Shown here: in pieces, positions 7,809 to 16,661 of the stretch | Layout of the letters: the number at the start of each line of letters is the position of its first letter | How positions within the stretch are numbered: the first letter of the stretch is position 1 | Source of the DNA: Flavobacterium sp. | GTDB taxonomy: Bacteria > Bacteroidota > Bacteroidia > Flavobacteriales > Flavobacteriaceae | Length of the DNA: 59,302 nt | Assembly: GCA_016714905.1 (NCBI GenBank) | Contig: JADKBW010000024.1 | Span: 1 to 59,302 of the forward strand | Reading direction: 5' to 3' | Made by a program: the position numbers and the translations under genes | The notes under the pieces: model-generated | The model's database searches: none | Seen by the model: only the letters and a program-made list of their open reading frames with translations | What the model was told of the DNA's origin: nothing

Positions 7809-10217
7809 ATGATTACAAAAGCCATTTCGTACTTAACCATTGTTTCTTTGTTATTTCTTAACGCTGTTGTCGCTCAGATCAAAGGCAACGAACCTTCTAA
7901 ACAAAAATTTACTTTAAGCGGAACCATCACTGATACTAAAAGTAATGAAACTGTAATCGGCGTTAATGTATACATCGCTGAACTAAAAACAGGGACAACG
8001 ACCAACGAATACGGTTTCTACTCGATTACCATTCCAAACGGAACATACACGGTTCAGTGCAGCGCAATGGGATTTGAAACAATAGAAGAGAAAATTGTGC
8101 TCGACAAAAACATCAAAAACAATTTCAAACTCACCGCTTCAGAAGAACAATTAAAAGAAGTGGTCATTACGGATAATAGAAAAGCAACAAACATCCGAAA
8201 AGCAGAAATGAGTGTCAACAAACTTTCAGCCGCAACGATAAAAAAGATGCCCGTTGTTTTGGGTGAAGTGGATATTCTAAAATCGATCTTGCTGCTTCCT
8301 GGAGTCACCAATGCAGGCGAAGGCGCTTCAGGTTTTAATGTCCGTGGCGGCGGCGCAGATCAAAACTTAATCCTACTCGACGAAGCCAATATATTCAACT
8401 CTTCTCATGTTTTTGGATTCTTTTCGGTTTTCAATCCCGACGCAGTAAAAGATTTGAAACTATACAAAGGAGGCATTCCCGCGCGTTATGGCGGTCGCGC
8501 ATCTTCGGTCTTAGACATTTATCAAAAAGATGGAAACAGCAATAATTTTCACGCTAGTGGCGGCATTGGACTCATCACGAGTCGATTGCTATTAGAAGGT
8601 CCAATCGTCAAAGACAAAGGTTCGTTTCTTGTCGGTGGACGCGGTTCTTACGCGCATTTATTTTTAAAATTAAACGAAGAACAAAAAGACAATACGGCTT
8701 ACTTCTATGATTTGAATACCAAACTAAGCTACAAACTCAATCCAAATAACAATTTGTATTTGTCGGGTTATTTTGGACGCGATGTGTTTAGAATTCAAAA
8801 GAGCTTCACCAATACTTACGGAAATTCGACTTTGAATTTGAGATGGAATCACTTGTTTTCCGAGAAATTATTCTCAAATCTTTCGTTGATTTATAGCGAT
8901 TACTACTACGGTTTAGCGCTAGATTTTATAGGTTTTACCTGGGATTCTGGAATCAAAAACTATAATATTAAGTACGATTTCAAAAATTATATCAGCGATA
9001 ATTTTAAACTGAATTACGGTGTCAATGCCATCTACTACGATTTCAATCCAGGAACGATTCGCCCATTTGGTGCTGATTCAGGAATCAATTTCAAACAACT
9101 AGAAAAGAAAAAAGCACTGGAACCTGCCTTGTATATTGATGCGGAACAAAACTTATCCAAGAAAATTTCTGTTTCTTACGGGATGCGATACAGTTTGTTT
9201 TACCGCATGGGACAATCCACGATCAACAACTATGAAAACAATCAAGCGGTAGTATTCAATCAAGAACAACAAATTTACGAGTCAGCAACACCAATCAGCA
9301 CAAGTTATTATGGAAAAAACAAAACCATAGCCGACTTTTCTAACCTTGAACCTCGAGCTGCCATTGCTTATCAACTCAATGATAATCAATCGGTGAAAGC
9401 AAGCTACAATCGCATGGTGCAGTATCTTCAATTAATTTCGAATACCTCATCTCCTACTCCATTAGATGTTTGGACACCAAGCGACTCGTTTATCAAGCCT
9501 CAAATCGCCGACCAAGTGGCCGTTGGCTACTTCAGAAATTTCAAAGACGATGAGTATTCCCTTGAAGTAGAATCGTTTTATAAAACCATCAAAAACCGTA
9601 TCGATTATATTGACGGCGCGAATTTGATTGCCAATGAAGCCATCGAACAAATCATCCTCAACGGGAGAATGCGCTCTTACGGATTGGAAGTGATGTTTCG
9701 AAAAAACGAAGGAAAATTGACAGGTTGGATTTCTTACACATTATCCAAATCCCAGCAACAAACACCAGGCAGAAATGCGACAGAAACCGGAATCAATAAC
9801 GGAGAATGGTACAATTCGCTCTACGACAAAACACACAATCTTGCCGTAACGAGTGCCTACACTTTATCTAAAAAATGGAGTTTTGGTGCCAATTTCGCCT
9901 TGCAAACGGGACAACCGGTTACTTATCCAAATGGTCAATACCAATATCAAGACATCACCGTTCCGAGTTACGGATTGCGAAACGAAAACCGACTGCCGAT
10001 TTATCATCACTTAGATATTTCCGCCACGTTGACACCAAGAAAAAACGCCAATAGAAACTGGAAAGGCGAATGGGTTTTCAGTATTTATAATGTTTACAAC
10101 AGAAGAAATGCAGCGTCAATCAACTTCCGTCAAAATGCCGACACAGGCGTGAATGAAGCGGTAAAAACGTCGATATTCGGAATAGTTCCAGCGGTGAGTT
10201 ATAACTTCAAATTTTAG
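7809..10217 (+). CDS. TonB-dependent outer-membrane receptor
   Basis: The 802-residue protein has a signal peptide (to VVAQ, residue 22) and a carboxypeptidase-regulatory-like beta-sandwich (LSGTITDTKSNETVIGVNVYI, residues 36-115). A plug domain follows (LLPGVTNAGEGASGFNVRGGGADQNLILLD, then GGIPARYGGRASSVLDI), then a 22-strand-type barrel ending in the aromatic C-terminus SYNFKF. It imports a ligand with TonB energy; the substrate is unknown. The DUF4249 lipoprotein starts 100 bases downstream, the usual pairing in flavobacteria. A -7 box TACTTTTG lies at 7763-7770. Confidence 0.92.
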   Translation: MITKAISYLTIVSLLFLNAVVAQIKGNEPSKQKFTLSGTITDTKSNETVIGVNVYIAELKTGTTTNEYGFYSITIPNGTYTVQCSAMGFETIEEKIVLDKNIKNNFKLTASEEQLKEVVITDNRKATNIRKAEMSVNKLSAATIKKMPVVLGEVDILKSILLLPGVTNAGEGASGFNVRGGGADQNLILLDEANIFNSSHVFGFFSVFNPDAVKDLKLYKGGIPARYGGRASSVLDIYQKDGNSNNFHASGGIGLITSRLLLEGPIVKDKGSFLVGGRGSYAHLFLKLNEEQKDNTAYFYDLNTKLSYKLNPNNNLYLSGYFGRDVFRIQKSFTNTYGNSTLNLRWNHLFSEKLFSNLSLIYSDYYYGLALDFIGFTWDSGIKNYNIKYDFKNYISDNFKLNYGVNAIYYDFNPGTIRPFGADSGINFKQLEKKKALEPALYIDAEQNLSKKISVSYGMRYSLFYRMGQSTINNYENNQAVVFNQEQQIYESATPISTSYYGKNKTIADFSNLEPRAAIAYQLNDNQSVKASYNRMVQYLQLISNTSSPTPLDVWTPSDSFIKPQIADQVAVGYFRNFKDDEYSLEVESFYKTIKNRIDYIDGANLIANEAIEQIILNGRMRSYGLEVMFRKNEGKLTGWISYTLSKSQQQTPGRNATETGINNGEWYNSLYDKTHNLAVTSAYTLSKKWSFGANFALQTGQPVTYPNGQYQYQDITVPSYGLRNENRLPIYHHLDISATLTPRKNANRNWKGEWVFSIYNVYNRRNAASINFRQNADTGVNEAVKTSIFGIVPAVSYNFKF

Positions 10218-10317
10218 TCTTATGAAATCGCAAGTAACAACAACTTTGTGCAAACAGACCTCAATAAGTAAAAAAGCGATAAAAGCTTCGACCGCTAAAA
10301 AAATTAAATTTACACAC

Positions 10318-11139
10318 ATGAAAACTATCTTTTATATTTCCACTATCATATTTTCGTTGTTTTTAACAAGCTGCGAAGAAGTAGTCGATGTCGACTTAGA
10401 CACAGCCGCGCCACGATTGGTCGTTGATGCCTCCATCAATTGGGAACAAGGAACGGACGGTGCACAGCAAAAAATCAAATTAACGACCACCACAAGTTAC
10501 TATAGTTCATCAGTCCCCATGGTTACTGGCGCGACAGTTTTTGTGAAAAACAGTAGTGATACCATTTTCAATTTTATCGAAGTCCCAAATACAGGGGAAT
10601 ATGTTTGCGCTAATTTTGTTCCGCAACTCAACGAAACTTATACATTAACAGTCATTAGCAATGGGCAGACCTACAATGCCACTGAGTCATTAAGATCAGT
10701 AGCTTCCATTCAAGATATGGTACAAAATAATGAAGGTGGAATTACCGGCGATCAAATTGAAATCAAAACTTTCTTTACTGATCCTGATGTAGAAGACAAT
10801 TATTATATGTTCAAATACAAATATTCCAACAAAAACAAATTAGATTATCAGGTTAGCGACGATAAGTTCTTCCAAGGAAATTCCTTTTTCAGTCTTACAA
10901 ATAACGAAGATTTGAGTCCTGGAGACCAGATAGATGTTACCCATTACGGAATTTCACGGAGCTATTACAACTATATGAATATTCTGTTGAGTGTGGCAGG
11001 AAATGCGGGTGGAAGTCCATTTCAATCTCCACCAGCAACCGTTCGCGGGAATATTATCAACGCCACTAATTTTGATAACTACGCCTTGGGTTACTTCCGA
11101 TTGAGCGAAACAGATTCAGACAGTTACATAGTTGAATAA
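10318..11139 (+). CDS. DUF4249 lipoprotein, partner of the TonB receptor
   Basis: From ATG 10318 the 273-residue product begins with a signal peptide and lipobox ending FLTSCEE (Cys18). It then follows the DUF4249 pattern: VVDVDLDTAAPRLVVDASINW, a beta-rich first half with TYTLTVISNGQTYNATESL, and FTDPDVEDNYYMFKYKYS. An upstream in-frame extension (10222-10317) lacks a signal peptide and is rejected as the start. Members are typically encoded right after a TonB receptor and may be its surface or periplasmic companion; function is unproven. Confidence 0.82.
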   Translation: MKTIFYISTIIFSLFLTSCEEVVDVDLDTAAPRLVVDASINWEQGTDGAQQKIKLTTTTSYYSSSVPMVTGATVFVKNSSDTIFNFIEVPNTGEYVCANFVPQLNETYTLTVISNGQTYNATESLRSVASIQDMVQNNEGGITGDQIEIKTFFTDPDVEDNYYMFKYKYSNKNKLDYQVSDDKFFQGNSFFSLTNNEDLSPGDQIDVTHYGISRSYYNYMNILLSVAGNAGGSPFQSPPATVRGNIINATNFDNYALGYFRLSETDSDSYIVE

Positions 11140-11163
11140 GTAGCAATTCCAGCTGTTCCTTAC

Positions 11164-11264
11164 AAAAAAACCGCGTCTTGCTCACATTGGTAAAGTCTGG
11201 CAAGAGCTTCCGCTGGTCGCTTCGCCAGCCCAACCAAAGTAAAAGCAACACGCGGTTTTGTTTT
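11164..11264. repeat. 100-base imperfect palindrome with internal hairpin
   Basis: The left arm AAACCGCGTCTTGCT at 11168 pairs with AGCAACACGCGGTTT ending near 11257 (one mismatch). Weaker pairing continues inward (ACATTGG / CCAACCAAAGT). The centre holds a second hairpin, CGCTGG / CCAGC near 11211-11230. It can act as a terminator for the DUF4249 gene, but it is much larger than the other terminators here and GC-rich for this genome, so a REP-like element or structured RNA is also possible. Confidence 0.55.
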
Positions 11265-11336
11265 CCAGTGCCATCTGGGCTAAATAATTAAAAATTATGA
11301 ATTACAAATTATAAATATATCTCCATTAACCAGTAC

Positions 11337-11360
11337 ATTCGTAATTCGTAATTCGTAATT
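11337..11360. repeat. ATTCGTA heptamer tandem repeat
   Basis: Three perfect ATTCGTA units plus a partial fourth end eight bases before the thiamine pyrophosphokinase start, inside its probable leader. Confidence 0.8.
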
Positions 11361-11367
11361 AAAAAAA

Positions 11368-12031
11368 ATGTCTTCCCACCACATCGTACGCGACGACCAA
11401 GAACCAGCACTCATCATTGCTAATGGCGCCGCTTGTCATGAAGAATTATTGGGTCAGTTACTCGAGTGGCAACCTTTGGTCATTGTATTAGATTCGGCGA
11501 TAGAAAGAGTCATCGCTTTAAACATTAAAGTAGATGTGCTACTTGGCGATTTCGATCGTGGTTTTGATCCAAAAGAAATATTACAATCGCAATTTCCCAT
11601 CGAAATTATCCACAAACCAGATCAAAACAAAACCGATCTCGAAAAAAGCCTTTGATTATCTCATTGAAAGGAAAATTCCCGCAGTCAATGTGGTTTGGGC
11701 AACAGGACGAAGAGCCGATCATACAATTACCAATCTAACAAGCATCGTGAGCTACCGCAACCAATTAAAGATTGTTATTCACGACGACCACTCCAAAATA
11801 TATCTCTTGCCGCAAAAATTCCAGAAATGGTATCCCGCAAAAACCAATATTTCTTTGATTCCGATTGGTATCGTCAAAGGAATTACTACAAAAAATTTGT
11901 TATATCCACTCAACGACGAATCGCTCACGATGGGCTATCGCACCGGAAGTAGTAATGCCGTTGTCGAAGATGGCTTGGTAACAATTCTACATGACGTAGG
12001 CGATTTGTTGCTCATGGAATGTGTCGACTAA
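11368..12031 (+). pseudogene. Thiamine pyrophosphokinase, frameshifted
   Basis: The enzyme transfers pyrophosphate from ATP to thiamine. The two pieces together cover the family: LIIANGAACHEELL, VLLGDFDRGF (metal/ATP site), HKPDQNKTDLEKA, then WATGRRADHTITNL and the thiamine-binding end TGSSNAVVEDGLVTI. The break is an A6 run at 11642-11647. With five A bases, DLEKAFDYLIERK reads through, giving 220 residues, a normal length. As written, the protein ends at ...DLEKSL after the ATP half. A single homopolymer error is as likely as real inactivation. Confidence 0.85.
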
Positions 12032-12061
12032 ATAGTCATAAGAGTTCCTGTTTTTTATAGC

Positions 12062-12694
12062 TTACTCTTTAACAATAATAATCGTAGCTTTAAATCCTGT
12101 ACCCAAATTCCATTGGTTGGAAGAAACCAAAGAACCTTTATCGTCGAAGATCATAAATTGAGCTGTATTTGGACCTGAGAAACCTTGATTCAAAGCTTCA
12201 AAATCCACTTTGTTAAATCCGGGTTCCAGTCCAAGTTCAATGCGCTGGTAATCGCTATCTAAATAAACCCGTTCAATCATCACTTTGTCATTGACCCAAA
12301 CGCGGATTTCATCACCATCCACTTTCCAAAATCACGACAGCTAATTTTGACGAAGCGATTTGGTCTTAAAATCGCCAAAATACTGGTTCTTGCCTAAATG
12401 CTTTGGCAGAAACCACTTTCTTTTTGATTTAGTTTATCCCGACCAAATCTCCTGGATTTTTAAATTTATTGTCAAGTGCAAACTGCATTTTCTGAGTTTC
12501 AATAGTAGAGGACGACATCGGTTTTGGTGTCGAACCCGGCGTATATAAAGAAGGTGTGTTTGATTTTGGAAGACTAAATCCACTCCCTTTCGGTGGAATG
12601 GTATTGGTAGGATTCAAAAATTCACTCTGCGACGAAACAACATCGACGAAAAAAAAGTGAATACTAGCAACAGAAAATATTTGGGATGAATCAT
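12062..12694 (-). pseudogene. Secreted protein of unknown family, several frameshifts
   Basis: Reading in pieces from ATG 12694 gives a signal peptide (MIHPKYFLLLVFTFF...VDVVSSQ), a Pro/Ser/Thr-rich segment (SLPKSNTPSLYTPGSTPKP) and a beta-rich domain ending SNQWNLGTGFKATIIIVKE. The frame changes first in an A8 run at 12649-12656, inside the signal peptide. At least three to four more changes fall between about 12320 and 12445, where fragments such as PKHLGKNQYFGDFKTKSLR and VKISCRDFGK appear in different frames. I do not recognise the domain. The density of breaks suggests real decay, or a locally poor sequence. Confidence 0.6.
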
Positions 12695-12841
12695 AGTAAT
12701 CTTTGAAATACAAAATCTGACGATCAGCGCGTAAAATTATGGCTTTTAAGCGCAAACAAAATCTTTTTATCATTTTTTTATCATAATACGATTGCATACT
12801 TTTACCTCTAGACTTGCGTTATCCAAGCAAAATTGTACACC

Positions 12842-13426
12842 ATGACCAATCCATCCATCGACATCACAAACATTGAAGTTCTTTCCAACAATTGGTACAC
12901 GTTGCGAAAAATAACGTACAAATATCAGAAAAAAGACAACACTTGGGAAACGCAAATCCGAGAAGCGTACGACCGGGGCAATGGCGCAACGATTTTACTT
13001 TACAACAGAATAGATAAAAACGTAATCCTGACCCGCCAATTTCGCATGCCCACATTTTTAAATGGGAACGAAACAGGGATGATGATCGAAGCCTGCGCTG
13101 GACTTTTAGACAAAGACAATGCGGAAGATTGCATCAAAAGAGAAACAGAAGAAGAAACGGGTTATCAGGTGAAAGACGTTCGCAAAATTTTTGAAGTCTA
13201 CATGTCGCCTGGATCCGTAACCGAAATAGTTCATTTTTTCGTTGGGGAATATACCAAAGATATGAAAGTCAATGATGGTGGCGGTGTTGCAGATGAACAA
13301 GAAAACATTGAGGTTCTAGAACTGCCTTTTGAAAAAGCCTATGACATGATTGCTTCGGGCGAGATTAAGGACGCTAAAACCATAATGCTATTGCAGTACG
13401 CAAAAATCAATAATTTAATCGACTAA
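12842..13426 (+). CDS. nudK: NudK-type Nudix hydrolase (GDP-mannose pyrophosphatase-like)
   Basis: This 194-residue protein closely resembles enterobacterial NudK: REAYDRGNGATILLYN, RQFRMPTFLNGNETG, MIEACAGLLD, the Nudix helix KRETEEETGYQV, FEVYMSPGSVTEIVHFF and IEVLELPFEKAYDMI. NudK hydrolyses GDP-mannose and related sugar nucleotides; the exact substrate here is inferred. In the Nudix box, Asn stands where NudK has its first Glu (GLLDKDN). ATG 12842 is preferred to an in-frame TTG three codons upstream. Confidence 0.88.
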   Translation: MTNPSIDITNIEVLSNNWYTLRKITYKYQKKDNTWETQIREAYDRGNGATILLYNRIDKNVILTRQFRMPTFLNGNETGMMIEACAGLLDKDNAEDCIKRETEEETGYQVKDVRKIFEVYMSPGSVTEIVHFFVGEYTKDMKVNDGGGVADEQENIEVLELPFEKAYDMIASGEIKDAKTIMLLQYAKINNLID

Positions 13427-13468
13427 GACGCCAGTTGGAATTACTATCTTTGCGACCACTTCTTGTAT

Positions 13469-14419
13469 ATGAAAACAAAAACCAATCCCGAGAAAACCAA
13501 TTTACATCCACGAAATTTGCATCGGTTTGGTTATGATTTTCCAGTTTTAATCGAATCGTCTCCAGAGTTAAAGTCGTTTGTTATTGTCAATCGTACAATC
13601 GACAATACAGCAAACCATTGATTTTAGTAATCCTGACGCGGTGAAAGCGCTCAATAAAGCACTTTTAAAAAAGTACTACGGAATAGAACATTGGGACATT
13701 CCAAATCAATATTTATGTCCACCAATTCCCAGTCGTGTCGATTATATCCATCATCTCGCTGATCTTTTGGCTTCCAACAATAATGGTGAAATTCCAACGG
13801 GCGAAAATGTTCAGGGTTTGGATATTGGTATCGGCGCCAATGCGATTTATCCATTGCTCGGAAATGCCTGTTACGGCTGGAGTTTTGTAGGAACTGACAC
13901 CGATGAAACTGCGCTACAAAACTGCAAAAAAATCTTTGCCGCCAATCCACAGTTGATGGATTTCATGAGTTTGCAATTGCAAGTTGAACCTCGATTTATT
14001 TTTAAAACATCATTACAGCGGAAGACCGTTTCGCGTTTACAATTTGTAATCCTCCTTTTCATGCTTCTGAAGCGGAAGCGAATAAAGCCAATCTTCGTAA
14101 AGTCAATTCACTAGAAAATTCTAAAATTCAAATTCCAAAATTGAACTTTGGAGGCCAAAATGCAGAGTTGTGGTGTGAAGGCGGTGAATTAAAATTCATC
14201 ACGCAGATGATTTTTGAAAGTGTCAAATATGCACAACAAGTACTTTGGTTTACGACTTTGGTGTCGAAAAAAGACCATCTTTCGAGTCTTTATAGAACGC
14301 TGAGTAAAGTCAACGCGGCGGAAATTAAGACAATTGAAATGATTCATGGACAAAAAACCAGTCGCATCATCGCATGGACATTCATGACAAAAACACAGCA
14401 ACGAGATTGGAAATTTTAA
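13469..14419 (+). pseudogene. rlmF: 23S rRNA (adenine-1618-N6)-methyltransferase RlmF, two frameshifts
   Basis: RlmF methylates A1618 of 23S rRNA. The N-terminal part from ATG 13469 reads LHPRNLHRFGYDFPVLIESSPEL, the middle part NALLKKYYGIEHWDIPNQYLCPPIPSR and GLDIGIGANAIYPLL (SAM site), and the end NFGGQNAELWCEGGELKFI with RIIAWTF. One frame change lies near 13585-13600. The second is an A4 run near 14007, where five A bases would give IFKNIITAEDRFAFTICNPPFHASEAEA and restore the catalytic NPPF. The restored length, about 316, is normal. A -7 box TATCTTTG is at 13445-13452. Confidence 0.85.
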
Positions 14420-14427
14420 TACTTACT

Positions 14428-14552
14428 ACAAATTCGTACATTAAAAAATTCAATAAAAAATCTGCGAATCTGCGGTTAAAATCTATAAAGCAATACGCTA
14501 ACTTTGTAACTTAGCCACTCAGAACCTCAGCAACTCAGTAACTCAGCACCTC
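14428..14552. repeat. Intergenic repeat phrases and ACTCAG-type heptamers before uvrB
   Basis: ACAAATTCGTAC and AAAAAATCTGCGAATCTGCGG (14449-14475) are repeat phrases of the AATTCGTGG class. From 14511 to 14552 the units CCACTCAG, AACCTCAG, CAACTCAG, TAACTCAG and CACCTC recur with a 7-8 base period, ending just before the uvrB ATG. Confidence 0.6.
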
Positions 14553-14556
14553 TAAA

Positions 14557-16545
14557 ATGAACTTCCAAGTCATCTCCGATTATCAACCCAAAGGCGATCA
14601 ACCGCAAGCCATTGAAAAATTGACGCAAGGCATTCTCGAAGACGAAAGATACCAAACGCTGTTGGGCGTTACAGGATCTGGAAAGACATTTACCGTTGCC
14701 AATGTGATTCAAGAAGTGCAACGTCCAACTTTGGTTTTAGCACATAATAAAACCCTAGCAGCGCAATTGTATTCGGAATTCAAGCAGTTTTTTCCAAACA
14801 ATGCCGTCGAATATTTTGTATCGTATTACGACTATTACCAACCCGAAGCATTCATGCCGGTAACTGGTGTTTTCATTGAAAAAGATTTGTCTATCAATGA
14901 AGAATTGGAGAAAATGCGAATGTCGACGGTTTCGTCTTTACTTTCGGGACGACGCGATATCATTGTGATTTCCTCTGTTTCTTGTTTGTATGGAATCGGA
15001 AATCCGGTGGAATTTCAAAAGAATGTTATCCCGATTGAAAAAGGTCAAATTATATCTCGAACAAAACTATTGCATCAGTTTGTGCAAAGTTTGTATTCGA
15101 GAACCGAAGCCGATTTTACGCCTGGAAGTTTCCGAATTAAAGGCGATACGATAGAAATTTATCCGAGTTATGCCGACGATGCGTTTCGTATTCACTTTTT
15201 TGGCGATGAAATTGAAGAAATAGAACGCTTCGATATCAAAAACGCGCAAGTAATTGAAAAGTTCGAAAAGCTGACGATTTATCCCGCGAATATGTTCGTG
15301 ACTTCACCCGATGTTTTACAAAATGCGATATGGGAAATCCAACAAGATTTGATGAAACAAGTCGATTATTTTAAAGAAATCGGCAAACACCTTGAAGCGA
15401 AAAGACTGGAAGAACGCACCAATTTCGACTTAGAGATGATCCGAGAATTGGGCTATTGCTCTGGGATTGAAAATTACTCGCGCTATTTAGATGGAAGACA
15501 AGCAGGCACGCGTCCATTTTGCTTACTCGATTACTTTCCCAAAGATTATTTGATGGTTGTGGATGAAAGTCACGTGACCATTTCGCAAGTTCATGCTATG
15601 TATGGCGGCGATCGAAGTCGAAAGGAAAACCTTGTTGAATATGGTTTTAGATTGCCCGCTGCCATGGACAATCGTCCGCTGAAATTTGAAGAATTCGAGT
15701 CGATGCAAAACCAAGTGATTTATGTTTCTGCAACGCCTGCAGATTATGAATTGCAGAAATGCGACGGAATTTATGTCGAGCAAGTCATTCGGCCGACGGG
15801 ATTGCTCGATCCGATTATTGAAATTCGTCCGAGTTTGAATCAAATTGATGATTTGATTGAAGAAATACAACAACGCGCTGAAATTGACGAACGCGTTTTG
15901 GTCACCACTTTAACCAAAAGAATGGCGGAAGAATTGGCGAAATATTTGACCAAAGTAAGTATTCGTTGTCGGTATATTCATTCTGAAGTCGATACTTTGG
16001 AGCGCATTGAAATCATGCAAGATTTGCGAAAAGGCATCTTTGATGTGTTGATTGGTGTGAATTTGCTACGGGAAGGTTTGGATTTACCCGAAGTCTCCCT
16101 TGTATCTATACTCGATGCGGACAAAGAAGGTTTTTTGCGAAGTCATCGATCGTTAACACAAACGATAGGTCGTGCGGCTCGAAACCTTAAAGGAAAAGCG
16201 ATTATGTATGCCGACAAAATTACCGTAAGCATGCAAAAAACCATTGACGAAACCAATTATCGTCGGGAGAAGCAGATCAATTTTAATGTTGCTAATAACG
16301 TGGTTCCGATGGCATTGAACAAAAAAATCGAAAGTGCGTTTACTAAAATTCCTTTGATTGATGCGGAGTTGGGCTATCTGCCGAACATTGCAGCGGAACC
16401 GATTACTGAGTATTTATCTAAAGCTGAAATCGACAAACGCATTCGTGAAAAACGCAAAGCGATGGAAAAAGCCGCTAAAGAATTAGACTTCTTACAAGCG
16501 GCGAAATTTCGTGATGAAATAAAGGCGTTGCAGGAAAAGGTTTAA
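14557..16545 (+). CDS. uvrB: Excinuclease ABC subunit UvrB
   Basis: UvrB is the damage-verifying helicase-like subunit of nucleotide excision repair. The 662-residue protein has Walker A GVTGSGKTFTVAN (about residue 40), the beta-hairpin region FVSYYDYYQPEAFMP, the DESH Walker B box followed by VTISQ, the helicase motifs LLREGLDLPEVSLV and QTIGRAARN, and the C-terminal UVR coiled-coil that contacts UvrA/UvrC (residues 625-660, ending QAAKFRDEIKALQEKV). The gene is intact. Its last 22-23 codons have two diverged copies further downstream, at 18092-18160 and 23026-23091. Confidence 0.97.
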   Translation: MNFQVISDYQPKGDQPQAIEKLTQGILEDERYQTLLGVTGSGKTFTVANVIQEVQRPTLVLAHNKTLAAQLYSEFKQFFPNNAVEYFVSYYDYYQPEAFMPVTGVFIEKDLSINEELEKMRMSTVSSLLSGRRDIIVISSVSCLYGIGNPVEFQKNVIPIEKGQIISRTKLLHQFVQSLYSRTEADFTPGSFRIKGDTIEIYPSYADDAFRIHFFGDEIEEIERFDIKNAQVIEKFEKLTIYPANMFVTSPDVLQNAIWEIQQDLMKQVDYFKEIGKHLEAKRLEERTNFDLEMIRELGYCSGIENYSRYLDGRQAGTRPFCLLDYFPKDYLMVVDESHVTISQVHAMYGGDRSRKENLVEYGFRLPAAMDNRPLKFEEFESMQNQVIYVSATPADYELQKCDGIYVEQVIRPTGLLDPIIEIRPSLNQIDDLIEEIQQRAEIDERVLVTTLTKRMAEELAKYLTKVSIRCRYIHSEVDTLERIEIMQDLRKGIFDVLIGVNLLREGLDLPEVSLVSILDADKEGFLRSHRSLTQTIGRAARNLKGKAIMYADKITVSMQKTIDETNYRREKQINFNVANNVVPMALNKKIESAFTKIPLIDAELGYLPNIAAEPITEYLSKAEIDKRIREKRKAMEKAAKELDFLQAAKFRDEIKALQEKV

Positions 16546-16594
16546 ATTTTCTTACCTAAACCTCACTTACTGTACTATTTTATGTAAGTTTATA

Positions 16595-16621
16595 TTAAAA
16601 GAATATTAATATTCCTTTTAA
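16595..16621. repeat. 27-base palindrome upstream of the TPR gene
   Basis: TTAAAAGAATATT and AATATTCCTTTTAA are reverse complements except for one extra base. The site lies 40 bases before the TPR gene start. It could be an operator; no terminator-like T-run follows. Confidence 0.55.
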
Positions 16622-16661
16622 AGAAACAAACATACTGTGCTGTATATAAACAAAATAGGCT

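Noticed and set aside
10222..10317. N-terminal extension of the DUF4249 protein
   Set aside because: The extension is basic and would bury the lipoprotein signal that starts at ATG 10318.
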